Below, piece after piece: positions 11,884-22,866 of a stretch of DNA of 64,000 nt (its first letter is position 1; every line of letters begins with the position of its first letter). The notes under the pieces are model-generated. The model saw only the letters and a list, made by a program, of their open reading frames with translations, searched no databases and was not told the origin of the DNA. Source of the DNA: Lolium rigidum (Eukaryota > Streptophyta > Magnoliopsida > Poales > Poaceae); the NCBI RefSeq assembly GCF_022539505.1, contig NC_061508.1, forward strand, positions 259,972,736 through 260,036,735. Reading direction: 5' to 3'. Made by a program: the position numbers and the translations under genes.

Positions 11884-12830
11884 CTAATTAATTCTGGCGG
11901 TGGCGAAAGGGGGCGGTGGCGGTGGTAAAAGGGCGGTGGCGGTGGCGGTGGCGAAAGGGCAGTGGCCCTCGCCACCCCCTCCGTGTACGTGTGGGGTACG
12001 TCGGTGTGCATGTTTCTCTCTCTCTCTCGCAAAAAACAAAAAAATTAACCCCGCGCGTATACGGAAGGGCGGCGAGGGGGGCGGCGCCTCGCCGCCCCCG
12101 CCCCCTCCGTATACGCGCGGGGTACAGATTAAGTTATTTTTTTCCTTAACATGCCAAACTTCCAAAAATTCCAAACTTTGTAATTATTTGAACTTCCAAA
12201 AATTCCAAATTTTATTGCACATATTTCCTTTTGCAAAAATGATCCTTATTAAAATGTTCCTTATAATTAAGTTATTTTTTAGTTAAGTAGTTAAAATTAA
12301 AAAGAACAAAAAAACAAAAAAAAAATAGAAAAAAAATCGGCCCGCGGCCTCTCTCCCTCTATCCTTCTCCCTCTCTCCTTCCTCTGTGTGTGTCGCCGGC
12401 CCGCGGCCTCGATCTCCTGCGCGCGCGCCGCCGGCGCCGCCCCTAGATCGATCTCTCTCCGGCCCGGCACGGCGCGCGCGTGCGGCGGCGATCGTGCGGT
12501 GGCGGTCGTGCGGCGTGTGGCGGCGGTGGTCGTGCGGCAGAGGCCTCGTCGTGTCGTGTGGCGGCGCGCGGCGGCGCGTGTGCATGCTCGCGGCTGACGG
12601 CGGCCGGAAATGGCGAGGCGGCGCAGCGAGCGACGTACACACGGCGAGGCGGCGCGGCGAGAGACGGCGAGAGGCGACGCGGCGAGAGGCGGCGCGGCGG
12701 CGTCGTTCGGCAGCGTTGGGCAACGAGGCGTCGGCGGCGTCCGGAGATGAGCGCTGGCGTTGGCGGTTTCGAGAAGAAGAACAAGTGAAACGCGCCAGGC
12801 GCCCCGCGCGAAATTTATAGCGAGGGGCCC
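11884..12830 (-). promoter_or_regulatory. promoter and leader region of the CACTA second gene
   Basis: Upstream (in minus-strand sense) of the ATG at 11852 lies a GC-rich leader full of CGGCG words (about 12340-12800), a TATAAATTT box at about 12814-12822, then subterminal-type repeats. Simple CCGCCAC and CT tracts occur near 11890-12030. Long arginine- or proline-rich frames across 12290-12850 are artefacts of this composition and are not called as genes. Confidence 0.5.
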
Positions 12831-13320
12831 TTTAGTCGCGGTTGGCCACACCAACCGCGACTAAAACCCTTTTTTCGCCCCTTTTTGCGGTTCCCGCGGA
12901 AATGACCAACCGCGACTAAAGGCCTTTTTCAAAATTCTTTCATTTTCTAAATGTGAGAAATAAAACTAATTCATTTCTAAATGTGAAAAATACAAATAAT
13001 ATATCAAAAAATTCAGAAAAATAAAACTAATTCATTTCGAAATCTTAAAAATACAAATTATATATCAAAAAAATCAAAAAAATAAAACTAATTCATTTCA
13101 ATATGTTAAAAATATAAATAATATATCAAAAAATTAAGAAAAATAAAACTAATTCAATTCAAAATGTTAAAAATACAAATAATATATCAAAAAATTCAGA
13201 AAATAGAACTAATTTATTTCAAAATCTTAAAAATACAAATAATATATCCCACAGACAGTTAGATGACACAAAAACCACATTTAGTCCCAGTTGCACCCAC
13301 CAGCCGGGACTAAAGGTTAG
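12830..13320. repeat. internal block of subterminal-type CACTA repeats
   Basis: TTTAGTCGCGGTTGG and its complement CCAACCGCGACTAAA occur as an inverted pair at about 12831-12864. A further copy is at about 12908-12923, and TTTAGTCCCAGTTG/GGGACTAAA follows at 13270-13316. These are the same words found at the element's termini, but here they are 5 kb inside, directly upstream of the second gene. No CACTA terminus is present at either side, so it is not a nested complete element. Confidence 0.65.
12959..13248. repeat. AT-rich minisatellite, about 60-bp unit, five copies
   Basis: Five consecutive units of about 60 bp, each carrying AATAAAACTAATTCATTTC followed by an AAAATACAAATAATATATC-like half, with small substitutions between copies. 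It lies within the internal repeat block between the second gene and the third gene of the CACTA element. Confidence 0.85.
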
Positions 13321-13492
13321 ATGACCAGCTCTGGATTCCTCCTCTTCTTCCCGCCATTTCTTCCCTGTCTTCCCGCCACTTTCTTCCCGCCTCCTGTCTT
13401 CCCGCTCCCATTTTCCCGCCATTTCTCACTACATATATGTAGCCCGGCTTGGCCAGCATTATCACATCTCTACAATCTCTCATCACTCTCTC

Positions 13493-14046
13493 ATGGCTTC
13501 CACCGCACCCACTCTAACCTGCCAGCAGGTGGAGGAGCTTTGCGCCTCGAACTACCCTTGCCCACCGGGCTACCGCGTTCCCGCCGGCTGGAGCCTAAGC
13601 GCCGGAGGCGTGCCGGTCCCTCCCGTCCCTCAGGGTACTGCGCGCCGGGCGGCCATCACGAACCACTACTACCTCGATCTCACGCCGAAGCAGCGGATGA
13701 ATCCCCGCTGGCATCCCGATAACTAGCATACTTGGGACGCCTTTTTCATCAATCGGCATGACAGGGCGCTCGCCAGCTATGAGGAGGACGGTCTGCCTCC
13801 TGGGAACTTCCACGAGGCCGGCCGTACGGCCGGACTCTACAGAGCATCATGGACTACATCACGGCCGGCGATATCCCCCGCCTGCGCTACCCTCAGTTCG
13901 AGCCACGAGCGCCGCCCAACGACAGCGACGACGACAGCAGCGACGACAACGGCGGCAACTTAGAAGGCGACGACTACCCGGTACAACGGCGGCGACTATG
14001 AAGACTACGAGTATGCATATTATACGCCTAGGCAGGAGTATGACTA
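13493..14046 (+). pseudogene. unrecognised third gene of the CACTA element (GWxL/VPVP family)
   Basis: Opposite in strand to the two other CACTA genes. A TATA-like ACATATATGTA box (about 13431-13441) precedes the ATG at 13493 by about 50 bp. The product starts MASTAPTLTC, then has a Cys-rich YPCPPGY, GWSL (32-35), VPVPPVP (40-46), YYLDL (59-63) and, past a TAG at 13724-13726, TWDAFF. A frameshift near 13830 is needed to continue into an Asp-rich stretch. A second shift near 13970 leads to an aromatic acidic tail (YEDYEYAYY) ending at 14044-14046. Function is unknown. The same motif order and spacing occurs in the gene at 55095-56036. I recall similar predicted proteins as numerous in Triticeae, but cannot verify that here. 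Confidence 0.6.
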
Positions 14047-14221
14047 AGTCACTCCAAATTTCATGTATCATCAGTGGTATTTATGGCATGGCCAATCAAT
14101 TTCGGCAATGCTAGATCCACCAAATCCCATGCAATTACGGCTCCTCTAGTCCTTTTCCCATTATACGCCTAGGCAGGAGTATGACTTAGTCACTCCAAAT
14201 TTTATGTATCATCAGTGGTAT
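14019..14221 (+). repeat. 61-bp direct repeat, two copies
   Basis: The end of the third gene and its 3' flank (about 14019-14078: TATACGCCTAGGCAGGAGTA and onward to CAGTGGTAT) are repeated nearly identically at about 14162-14221. Only a couple of bases differ, with an 83-bp spacer. Confidence 0.85.
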
Positions 14222-15472
14222 CTCGAATCAGTCGAATCATTCCAAAATGGACACCAAACACATCACAGATAATATAATTCACATGATCCATTCAACAAAG
14301 TTTGGTACAATAAATTATTACACATCATTTCTTCCCTTGTGTCCCTGCTTGCTTACGATTGGGCCGTATCCATGGAGCATCCTCATCATTTAACTTAATG
14401 CTTGGGTCGGTATTCACTTTGAAGGGCGGAATTTCACCAAACATATTATAATCTTCTGACATGTCTGTCTTGCCCTCCACTCCCACGATGTTTCTTTTCC
14501 CTGAAAGAACAATGTGGCGCTTTGGATCATCGCATGATGTACTGATCGTTTTCTTATCTTTCCGTTTCCTCGGTTTGCTCCTCATGTCCTTTACATAGAA
14601 AACCTGAGCGACATCTTTCGCTAGGATGAATGGTTCGTCAAGGTAACCAAGATTGTTGAAATCCACCATTGTCATTCCGTATTGCTGGTCCACCTGTACC
14701 CCACCTCCTATTAGCTTGAACCATTTGCACTGGAACAAAGGGACCTTAAAAGAGGGTCCATAGTCAAGTTCCCATATCTCCTCTATGTTACCATAATATG
14801 TGACCTTTTGCCCATTCTTGGTTGCTGCATCAAAGCGGACACCACTGTTTTGGTTGGTGCTCTTTTTATCTTGGGCGATCGTGTAAAATGTATTCCCATT
14901 TATCTCGTACCATTGGAAAGTCGTTATAGTCGAAGATGGTGTCTTGGCCAACATGTACAGCTGATCTACAACATCATCGTCATTCATTAAATGTTTTCTC
15001 AACCAACTGCCGAAAGCTCCATGTGGGCCTTTGTAATCCAGGATTCAGGCTTCCCCGAGTTGTCCTCGTGTAAAATATTCTTGTGTTTCTCAAAGTACGG
15101 AGCCACCAAGCTGGAATTGGTCAGAACTGTGTGGTGTGCTTCAGTCATAGAATGGCCGTCCATACATATCGTTGATTTCCTTCCGATCGTGCCTTTTCCA
15201 CTTAGTCTCCCCTCGTGCCGCGATCGAGGAAGACCAATTGGCTTAAGGTCAGGAACAAAGTCAACACAGAACTCAATTACCTCCTCATTTCCATAGCCCT
15301 TGGCAATGCTTCCTTACGGCCTAGCACGGTTACGAACATATTTCTTTAATACTCCCATGAACCTCTCAAAGGGGAACATATTGTGTAGAAATACAGGACC
15401 GAGGATGGAAATCTCTTCGACCAGGTGAACCAGGAGGTGCGTCATAATATTGAAGAAGGATGGCGGGAACAC

Positions 15473-17725
15473 TGATACGTCTCCGACGTATCGATAATTT
15501 CTTATGTTCCATGCCACATTATTGATGATATCTACATGTTTTATGCACACTTTATGTCATATTCGTGCATTTTCTGGAACTAACCTATTAACAAGATGCC
15601 GAAGTGCCGGTTCACGTTTTTTGCTGTTTTTGGTTTCAGAAATCCTAGTAACGAAATATTCTCGGAATCGGACGAAATCAACGCCCAGGTTCCTATTTTG
15701 CCCGGAAGCATCCAGAACACACGAGAACCGCCAGAGAGGGGGCACCGGGCCCCCAGACCATAGGCCGGCGCGGCCCAGGCCCTGGCCGCGCCGCCCTATA
15801 GTGTCGGCGCCCCTTCGACCTTCTGACGCCGCCTCTTCGCCTATATAAAGCCCCTGGACCTAAAACCTCGAGACGAAAAAGCCACGGTACGAGAAACCAT
15901 CCAGAGCCGCCGCCATCACGAAGCCAAGATCTGGGGGACAGGAATCTCTGTTCCGGCACGCCGCCGGGACGGGAAAGTGCCCCCGGAAGGCTCCTCCATC
16001 GACACCACCGCCATCTTCATCAACGCTGCTTGTCTCCCATGAGGAGGGAGTAGTTCTCCATCGAGGCTCGGGGCTGTACCGGTAGCTATGTGGTTAATCT
16101 CTCTCCTATGTATTTCAATACAATAATCTCATGAGCTGCCTTACATGATTGAGATTCATATGATGATGCTTGTAATCTAGATGTCGTTATGCTAGTCAAG
16201 TGAATTTTACTTATGTGATTGATACGTCTCCAACGTATCGATAATTTCTTATGTTCCATGCCACATTATTGATGTTATCTACATGTTTTATGCACACTTT
16301 ATGTCATATTCGTGCATTTTCTGGAACTAACCTATTAACAAGATGCCGAAGTGCCGATTCTTTGTTTTCGCTGTTTTTTGTTTCAGAAATCCTAGAAAGG
16401 AAATATTCTCGGAATTGGACGAAATCAACGCCCGGGGGCCTATTTTTCCACGAAGCTTCCGGAAGTCCGAAGACGAAACGAAGTGGGGCCACGGGGTGCC
16501 CAAACCCTAGGGCGGCGCGGCCCCCCCTTGGCCGCGCCGCCCTGTCATCTGGGGCCCCTGTGCCCCCTCCTGACTGTTGGCGCCGGAATCCCTGGTGTTG
16601 CGCCGCACTACATCTCGCCGCCATCAACCTTCAACGTGCTTCTTGACTCCTACTGGTTCGATAAACCTTGGTTTCTTACTGAGGGAAACTTGCTGCCTGT
16701 ACGCATCACACCTTCCACTTGGGGTTCCCAACGAGCGTGTGCTTTACGCGTCATCGGTGATCTCCGGAGACTCCTTGTCCCACGTGTGTAAAGGTGACGA
16801 GTGTGTGCACCGTGTGGGTCTCTTAGGCTATATTTCACAGAATACTTATTCACTGTTATGAAGAGCATAGTGAAGTGCTTATTTATATCTCTTTATGATT
16901 GCAATGTGTTTTGTATCACAATTTATCTATGTGCTACTCTAGTGATGTTATTAAAGTAGTTCTATTCCTCCTGCACGGTGTAATGGTGACGAGTGTGTGC
17001 ATCCGTGTTAGTACTTGGCGTAGGCTATGATTATGATCTCTTGTAGATTATGAAGTTAACTATTGCTATGATAGTATTGATGTGATCTATGCCTCCTTTC
17101 TTAGCATGAAGGTGACGAGTGTGCATGCTACGTTAGTACTTGGTTTAGTTGTGTTGATCTATCTTACACTCTAAGGTTATTTAAATATGAACATTGAATT
17201 GTGGAGCTTGTTAACTCCGGCATTGAGGGTTCGTGTAATCCTACGCAATGTGTTCATCATCCAACAAGAGAGTGTAGAGTATGCATTTATCTATTCTGTT
17301 ATGTGATCAATGTTGAGAGTGTCCACTAGTGAAAGTCTGATCCCTAGGCCTTGTTCCTAAATACTGCTATCGCTGCTTGTTTACTGTTTTACTGCGTTAC
17401 TACTGCTGCGTTACTACTTGCTTGTTTATCGTCCTGGGCAAAACACTTTTCACGGTGCCGTTGCTACTTGCTACTATATATTCATACCACCTGTATTTCA
17501 CTATCTCTTCGCCGAACTAGTGCACCTATTAGGTGTGTTGGGGACACAAGAGACTTCTTGCTTTGTGGTTGCGGGGTTGCATGAGAGGGATATCTTTGAC
17601 CTCTTTCTCCCCGAGTTCGATAAACCTTGGGTGATCCACTTAAGGGAAAACTTGCTGCTGTTCTACAAACCTCTGCTCTTGGAGGCCCAACACTGTCTAC
17701 AGGAAAGGAGGGGGCGTAGACATCA
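15473..17725 (+). repeat. 5' LTR of the first Sabrina-like element (carries a solo LTR)
   Basis: 2,253 bp against 1,710 bp for the 3' LTR. The difference is explained by the 537-bp solo LTR plus 5-bp duplication at 16220-16761. A TATA box (CTATATAAAG, 15841-15850) lies about 370 bp in, after GC-rich GGCGCGGCCC sequence, and marks the likely transcription start. The right end is CATCA at 17721-17725. Confidence 0.92.
16220..16756 (+). mobile_element. solo LTR of a related Sabrina-like subfamily, internally deleted
   Basis: Begins TGATACGTCTCCAACG at 16220 and ends about ACGCGTCA(TCG) at 16753-16756. GTGAT flanks it on both sides (16215-16219, 16757-16761). The undisturbed copy of this site is in the 3' LTR at about 21896-21906. 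Its tail (GTTGGCGCCGGAATCCCTGG, 16577 onward) matches the LTRs of the second element at 56-63 kb. About 1 kb of the LTR middle is missing, with the GC-rich head joined directly to the tail. Three extra bases (TCG) lie between the canonical CA end and the duplication. Confidence 0.8.
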
Positions 17726-17735
17726 AGCTATTTTC

Positions 17736-17753
17736 TGGCGCCGTTGCCGGGGA
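17736..17753 (+). promoter_or_regulatory. primer-binding site, tRNA-Asp type
   Basis: TGGCGCCGTTGCCGGGGA lies 10 nt after the 5' LTR and is complementary to the 3' end of plant tRNA-Asp as I remember it. It would prime minus-strand DNA synthesis. Confidence 0.85.
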
Positions 17754-17888
17754 GGAAAGGTAAAAGGTACTCACACTCCGGATCTCGGCTACTAAGCTAT
17801 TTTCCGGCGCATTATAAGTACTCGAAGCTATTTCCTTTAGATCCTGCAATTGCATCTTTTTGTTTCTTGTTTACACTAGTAAGGCATA

Positions 17889-18578
17889 ATGGACAACAAT
17901 GAGCTTCTTATTCTATTTCCTGATTTAAGGCATGGATGGTTTGATCCGAAAATTAAAAAACCCATGGAACATGTTAGTATGAACACTTTGAATACCATTG
18001 TTGCTAATGATATGGAAAATTCTAGGCTTGGGGAAGCTGGTTTTGATGAGCATGATCTTTTTAGTCCACCAAGCATTGAGGAGAAAATTTTCTTTGATGA
18101 TACTTTGCCTCCTATTTATGATGATTATAATGATAGTAGTCTTTTGTTACCGCCTGTTATGGAGAGTAAATTTGATTATGATATGCCTCCTATATTTGAT
18201 AACTACTTTGTTGAATTTGCTCCCACTATTACTAATAAAATTGATTATGCTTATGTGGAGAGTAATAATTTTATGCATGAGACTCATGATAAGAATGCTT
18301 TATGTGATAGTTATATTGTTGAGTTTGCTCATGATGCTACTGGAAGTTATTATGAGAGAGGAAAATATGGTTGTAGAAATTTACATGTTACTAAAATGCC
18401 TCTCTATGTGCTGAAATTTTTGAAGCTACACTTGTTCTATCTTCCTATGCTTGTTACTTTGCTCTTCATGAACTTGTTTATTTACAAGATTCCTTTTCAT
18501 AGGAAGCATGTTAGACTTAAATTTGTTTTGAATTTTCTTCTTGATGCTCTCTTTCGCTTCAACTACTATTTCTTATGA
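17889..18578 (+). CDS. unrecognised 229-aa ORF of the first Sabrina-like element
   Basis: An intact frame from ATG 17889 to TGA 18576-18578, the only long ORF between the LTRs. It starts MDNNELLILFPDLRHGWFDP. The first two thirds are very acidic, rich in Asp, Tyr and Phe. They contain a short internal repeat: NYFVEFAPT at about residues 108-116 and SYIVEFAHD at about 142-150. The C-terminus (about 178-229) is basic and hydrophobic, with a possible membrane segment (LFYLPMLVTLLFMNLFIYKI). I see no zinc knuckle, protease, integrase or RT motif, so it is neither a recognisable gag nor pol. It stands where gag would stand and may be a co-opted or unrelated accessory protein. It has no counterpart in the second element. 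Confidence 0.6.
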   Translation: MDNNELLILFPDLRHGWFDPKIKKPMEHVSMNTLNTIVANDMENSRLGEAGFDEHDLFSPPSIEEKIFFDDTLPPIYDDYNDSSLLLPPVMESKFDYDMPPIFDNYFVEFAPTITNKIDYAYVESNNFMHETHDKNALCDSYIVEFAHDATGSYYERGKYGCRNLHVTKMPLYVLKFLKLHLFYLPMLVTLLFMNLFIYKIPFHRKHVRLKFVLNFLLDALFRFNYYFL

Positions 18579-21156
18579 GTGCATCATTAAAACTGCTGAG
18601 CCCATCTTAATGGCTATAAAGAAAGAACTTCTTGGGAGATAACCCATGTGTTATTTGGTACAGTACTTTGTTTTATATTTGTGTCTTGGAAGTTGTTTAC
18701 TACTGTAGCAACCTCTCCTTATCTTAGTTTTGTGTTTTGTTGTGCCAAGTGAAGCCTCTAATCGAAGGTTGATACTAGATTTGGATTTCTGCGCAGAAAC
18801 AGATTTCTATCTGTCACGAATCTGGGCTGTTTTCTCTGTAGGTAAATCAGAAAATATGCCAATTTACGTGCGTGTTCCTCAGATATGTACGCAACTTTCA
18901 TTAGTATTGAGTTTTCTGATCTGAGCAACGGAAGTATTTATTAAAAATTCGTTTTTACGGACTGTTCTGTTTTGACAGATTCTGCCTTTTATTTCGCATT
19001 GCTTCTTTCGCTGTGTTGGGTGGATTTCTTTGTTCCATTACCTTCCAGTAGCTTTGAGCAATGTCCGAAGTGTTAAGAATGATTGTGTCACCTCTGAACA
19101 TGTGAGTTTTTGATTATGTACTAACCCCTCTAATGAAGTTTATGAGAAGTTTGGTGTGAAGGAAGTTTTCAAGGGTCAAGAGAGGAGGATGATATACTAT
19201 GATCAAGAAGAGTGAAAAGTCTAAGCTTGGGGATGCCCCGGTGGTTCATTCCTGCATATTTCAAGAAGACTCAAGCGTCTAAGCTTGGGGATGCCCAAGG
19301 CATCCCCTTCTTCATCGACAACATTATCAGGTTCCTCCCCTGAAACTATATTTTTATTCCATCACATCTTATGTGCTTTGCTTGGAGCGTCGGTTTGTTT
19401 TTGTTTTTGTTTTTGTTTGAATAAATGCTTGTGTGGGAGAGAGACACGCTTCGCTGGTTCGTATGAACACATGTGTTCTTAGCTTTTAGTATTCATGGCG
19501 AAGTTTCTTCTTCGTTAAATTGTTATATGGTTGGAATTGGAAAATGATACATGTAGTAATTGCTAAAATGTCTTGGATAATGTGATGCTTGGCAATTGTT
19601 GTGCTCATGTTTAAGCTCTTGCATCATATACTTTGCACCCATTAATGAAAAAAATACATAGAGCATGCTAAAATTTGGTTTGCATATTTGGTCTCTCTAA
19701 GGTCTAGATAATTTCTAGTATTGAGTTTGAACAACAAGGAAGACGGTGTAGAGTCTTATAATGTTTTCAATATGTCTTTTATGTGAGTTTTGCTGCACCG
19801 CTTCATCCTTGTGTTTGTTTCAAATAGCCTTGCTAGCCTAAACCTTGTATCGAGAGGGAATACTTCTCATGCATCCAAAACCCTTGAGCCAACCACTATG
19901 CCATTTGTGTCCACCATACCTACCTACTACATGGTATTTCTCCGCCATTCCAAAGTAAATTGCTTGAGTGCTACCTTTAAATTTCCATTCTTCACCTTTA
20001 CAATATATAGCTCATGGGACAAATAGCTTAAAAACTATTGTGGTATTGAATATGTACTTATGCACTTTATCTCTTATTAAGTTGCTCGTTGTGCGATAAC
20101 CATGTTCACTCGGGGACGCCATCAACTACCCTTTGTTGAATTTCATGTGAGTTGCTATGCATGTTCGTCTTGTCCGAAGTAAGAGCGATCTACCACCTTA
20201 TGGTTAGAGCATGCATATTGTTAGAGAAGAACATTGGGCCGCTAACTAAAGCCATGATCCATGGTGGAAGTTTCGAGTTTTGGACAATATCCTCAATCTC
20301 AAATGAGAAAATTAATTGTTGCCACATGCTTATGCATAAAAGAGGAGTCCATTATCACGTTGTCTATGTTGTCCCGGTATGGATGTCTAAGTTGAGAATA
20401 ATCAATAGCGAGAAATCCGATGCGAGCTTTCTCCTTAGACCTTTGTACGAGGCGGCATAGAGGTACCCCTTTGTGACACTTGGTTAAAACATGTGCATTG
20501 CGATGATCCCGGTAGTCCAAGCTAATTAGGACAAGGTGCGGGCACTATTAGTATACTATGCATGAGGCTTGCAACTTGTAAGATATAATTTACATGATAC
20601 ATATGCTTTATTACTACCGTTGACAAAATTGTTTCTTCTTTTCAAAATCAAAGCTCTAGCACAAATATAGCAATCGATGCTTTCCTCTTTGAAGGACCAT
20701 TATTTTACTTTTATTGTTGAGTCAGTTCACCTATCTCTCTCCATCTCAAGAAGCAAACACTTGTGTGAACTGTGCATTGATTCTTATATACTTGCTTATT
20801 GCACTTGTTATATTGCTTTGCATTGACAACTATCCATGAGATATACATGTTACAAGTTGAAAGCAACCGCTGAAACTTAATCTTCCATTGTGTTGCTTCA
20901 ATGTCTTTACTTTGAATTATTGCTTTATGAGTTAACTCTTATGCAAGACTTATTGATGCTTGTCTTTAAGTATTATTCATGAAAAGTCTTTGCTGTATGA
21001 TTCACTTGTTTACTCATGTCATATACATTGTTTTGATCGCTGCATTCATTACATATGTTTACAATATGATCAAGTTTATGATGGCATGTCACTCCAGAAA
21101 TTATCTTTGTTATCGTTTACCTGCTCGGGACGAGCAGAAACTAAGGTTGGGGATGC
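18579..21156 (+). other. non-coding body and polypurine tract of the first Sabrina-like element
   Basis: No coding frame. Two similar CTAAGCTTGGGGATGCC words (about 19220-19240 and 19278-19296) precede the functional tract CTAAGGTTGGGGATGC at 21141-21156, which abuts the 3' LTR. The segment is closely similar to 58530-61190 of the second element, with scattered small indels. Confidence 0.8.
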
Positions 21157-22866
21157 TGATACGTCTCCGACGTATCGATAATTTCTTATGTTCCATGCCA
21201 CATTATTGATGATATCTACATGTTTTATGCACACTTTATGTCATATTCGTGCATTTTCTGGAACTAACCTATTAACAAGATGCCGAAGTGCCAGTTCCTA
21301 TTTTTTGCTGTTTTTGGTTTCAGAAATCCTAGTAACGAAATATTCTCGGAATCGGACGAAATCAACGCCCAGGTTCCTATTTTGCCCGGAAGCATCCAGA
21401 ACACACGAGAACCGCCAGAGAGGGGGCACTGGGCCCCCAGACCATAGGCCGGCGCGGCCCAGGCCCTGGCTGCGCCGCCCTATAGTGTCGGCGCCCCTTC
21501 GACCTTCTGACGCCGCCTCTTCGCCTATATAAAGCCCCTGGACCTAAAACCTCGAGACGAAAAAGCCACGGTACGAGAAACCATCCAGAGCTGCCGCCAT
21601 CGCGAAGCCAAGATCCGGGGGACAGGAGTCTCTCGTTCCGGCACGCCGCCGGGACGGGGAAGTGCCCCGGAAGGCTCCTCCATCGACACCACCGCCATCT
21701 TCATCAACGCTGCTCGTCTCCCATGAGGAGGGAGTAGTTCTCCATCGAGGCTCGGGGCTGTACCGGTAGCTATGTGGTTAATCTCTCTCCTATGTACTTG
21801 AATACAATAATCTCATGAGCTGCCTTACATGATTGAGATTCATATGATGATGCTTGTAATCTAGATGTCGTTATGCTAGTCAAGTGAATTTTACTTATGT
21901 GGTCTCCGGAGACTCCTTGTCCCACGTGTGTAAAGGTGACAGTGTGTGCACCGTGTGGGTCTCTTAGGCTATATTTCACAGAATACTTATTCACTGTTAT
22001 GAAGAGCATAGTGAAGTGCTTATTTATATCTCTTTATGATTGCAATGTGTTTTGTATCACAATTTATCTATGTGCTACTCTAGTGATGTTATTAAAGTAG
22101 TTCTATTCCTCCTGCACGGTGTAATGGTGACAGTGTGTGCATCCGTGTTAGTACTTGGCGTAGGCTATGATTATGATCTCTTGTAGATTATGAAGTTAAC
22201 TATTGCTATGATAGTATTGATGTGATCTATGCCTCCTTTCTTAGCATGAAGGTGATAGTGTGCATGCTACGTTAGTACTTGGTTTAGTTGTGTTGATCTA
22301 TCTTACACTCTAAGGTTATTTAAATATGAACATTGAATTGTGGAGCTTGTTAACTCCGGCATTGAGGGTTCGTGTAATCCTACGCAATGTGTTCATCATC
22401 CAACAAGAGAGTGTAGAGTATGCATTTATCTATTCTGTTATGTGATCAATGTTGAGAGTGTCCACTAGTGAAAGTCTGATCCCTATGCCTTGTTCCTAAA
22501 TACTGCTATCGTTGCTTGTTTACTGTTTTACTGCGTTACTACTGCTGCGTTACTACTGCTTGTTTACTCGTCCTGGGCAAAGCACTTTTCTCGGTGCCAT
22601 TGCTACTTGCTACTATATATTCATACCACCTGTATTTCACTATCTCTTCGCCGAACTAGTGCACCTATTAGGTGTGTTGGGGACACAAGAGACTTCTTGC
22701 TTTGTGGTTGCGGGGTTGCATGAGAGGGATATCTTTGACCTCTTCCTCCCCGAGTTCGATAAACCTTGGGTGATCCACTTAAGGGAAAACTTGCTGCTGT
22801 TCTACAAACCTCTGCTCTTGGAGGCCCAACACTGTCTACAGGAAAAGGAGGGGGGCGTAGACATCA
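21157..22866 (+). repeat. 3' LTR of the first Sabrina-like element
   Basis: 1,710 bp, TGATACGTC...ACATCA. It matches the 5' LTR closely except for the solo-LTR insertion there and scattered one-base indels (see findings). A TATA box (CTATATAAAG) is at about 21525-21534. Confidence 0.92.

Larger units (their letters stand above)
15473..22866 (+). mobile_element. Sabrina-like LTR retrotransposon, non-autonomous, inside the CACTA transposase gene
   Basis: Begins TGATACGTCTCCGACG and ends ...GTAGACATCA, flanked by the 5-bp duplication AACAC (15468-15472, 22867-22871). The order is 5' LTR (15473-17725), tRNA-Asp primer site, a 229-codon ORF of unknown function, about 2.6 kb of non-coding DNA, polypurine tract and 3' LTR (21157-22866). 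There is no gag, protease, integrase or reverse transcriptase, so it must have been moved by a partner element. The LTR head and tRNA-Asp primer resemble the Sabrina family of Triticeae gypsy elements; the exact family is from memory. The strand follows the primer site and polypurine tract. Confidence 0.93.

Noticed and set aside
12290..12854. Long Arg/Pro/Ala-rich ORFs on both strands
   Set aside because: They overlap in several frames within a CGGCG-rich promoter region; composition alone explains the open frames.
15504..15848. MFHATLLMI... ORFs repeated at 15504, 16251, 21188 and 61222
   Set aside because: These are translations of the conserved LTR head and recur only because the LTR recurs.
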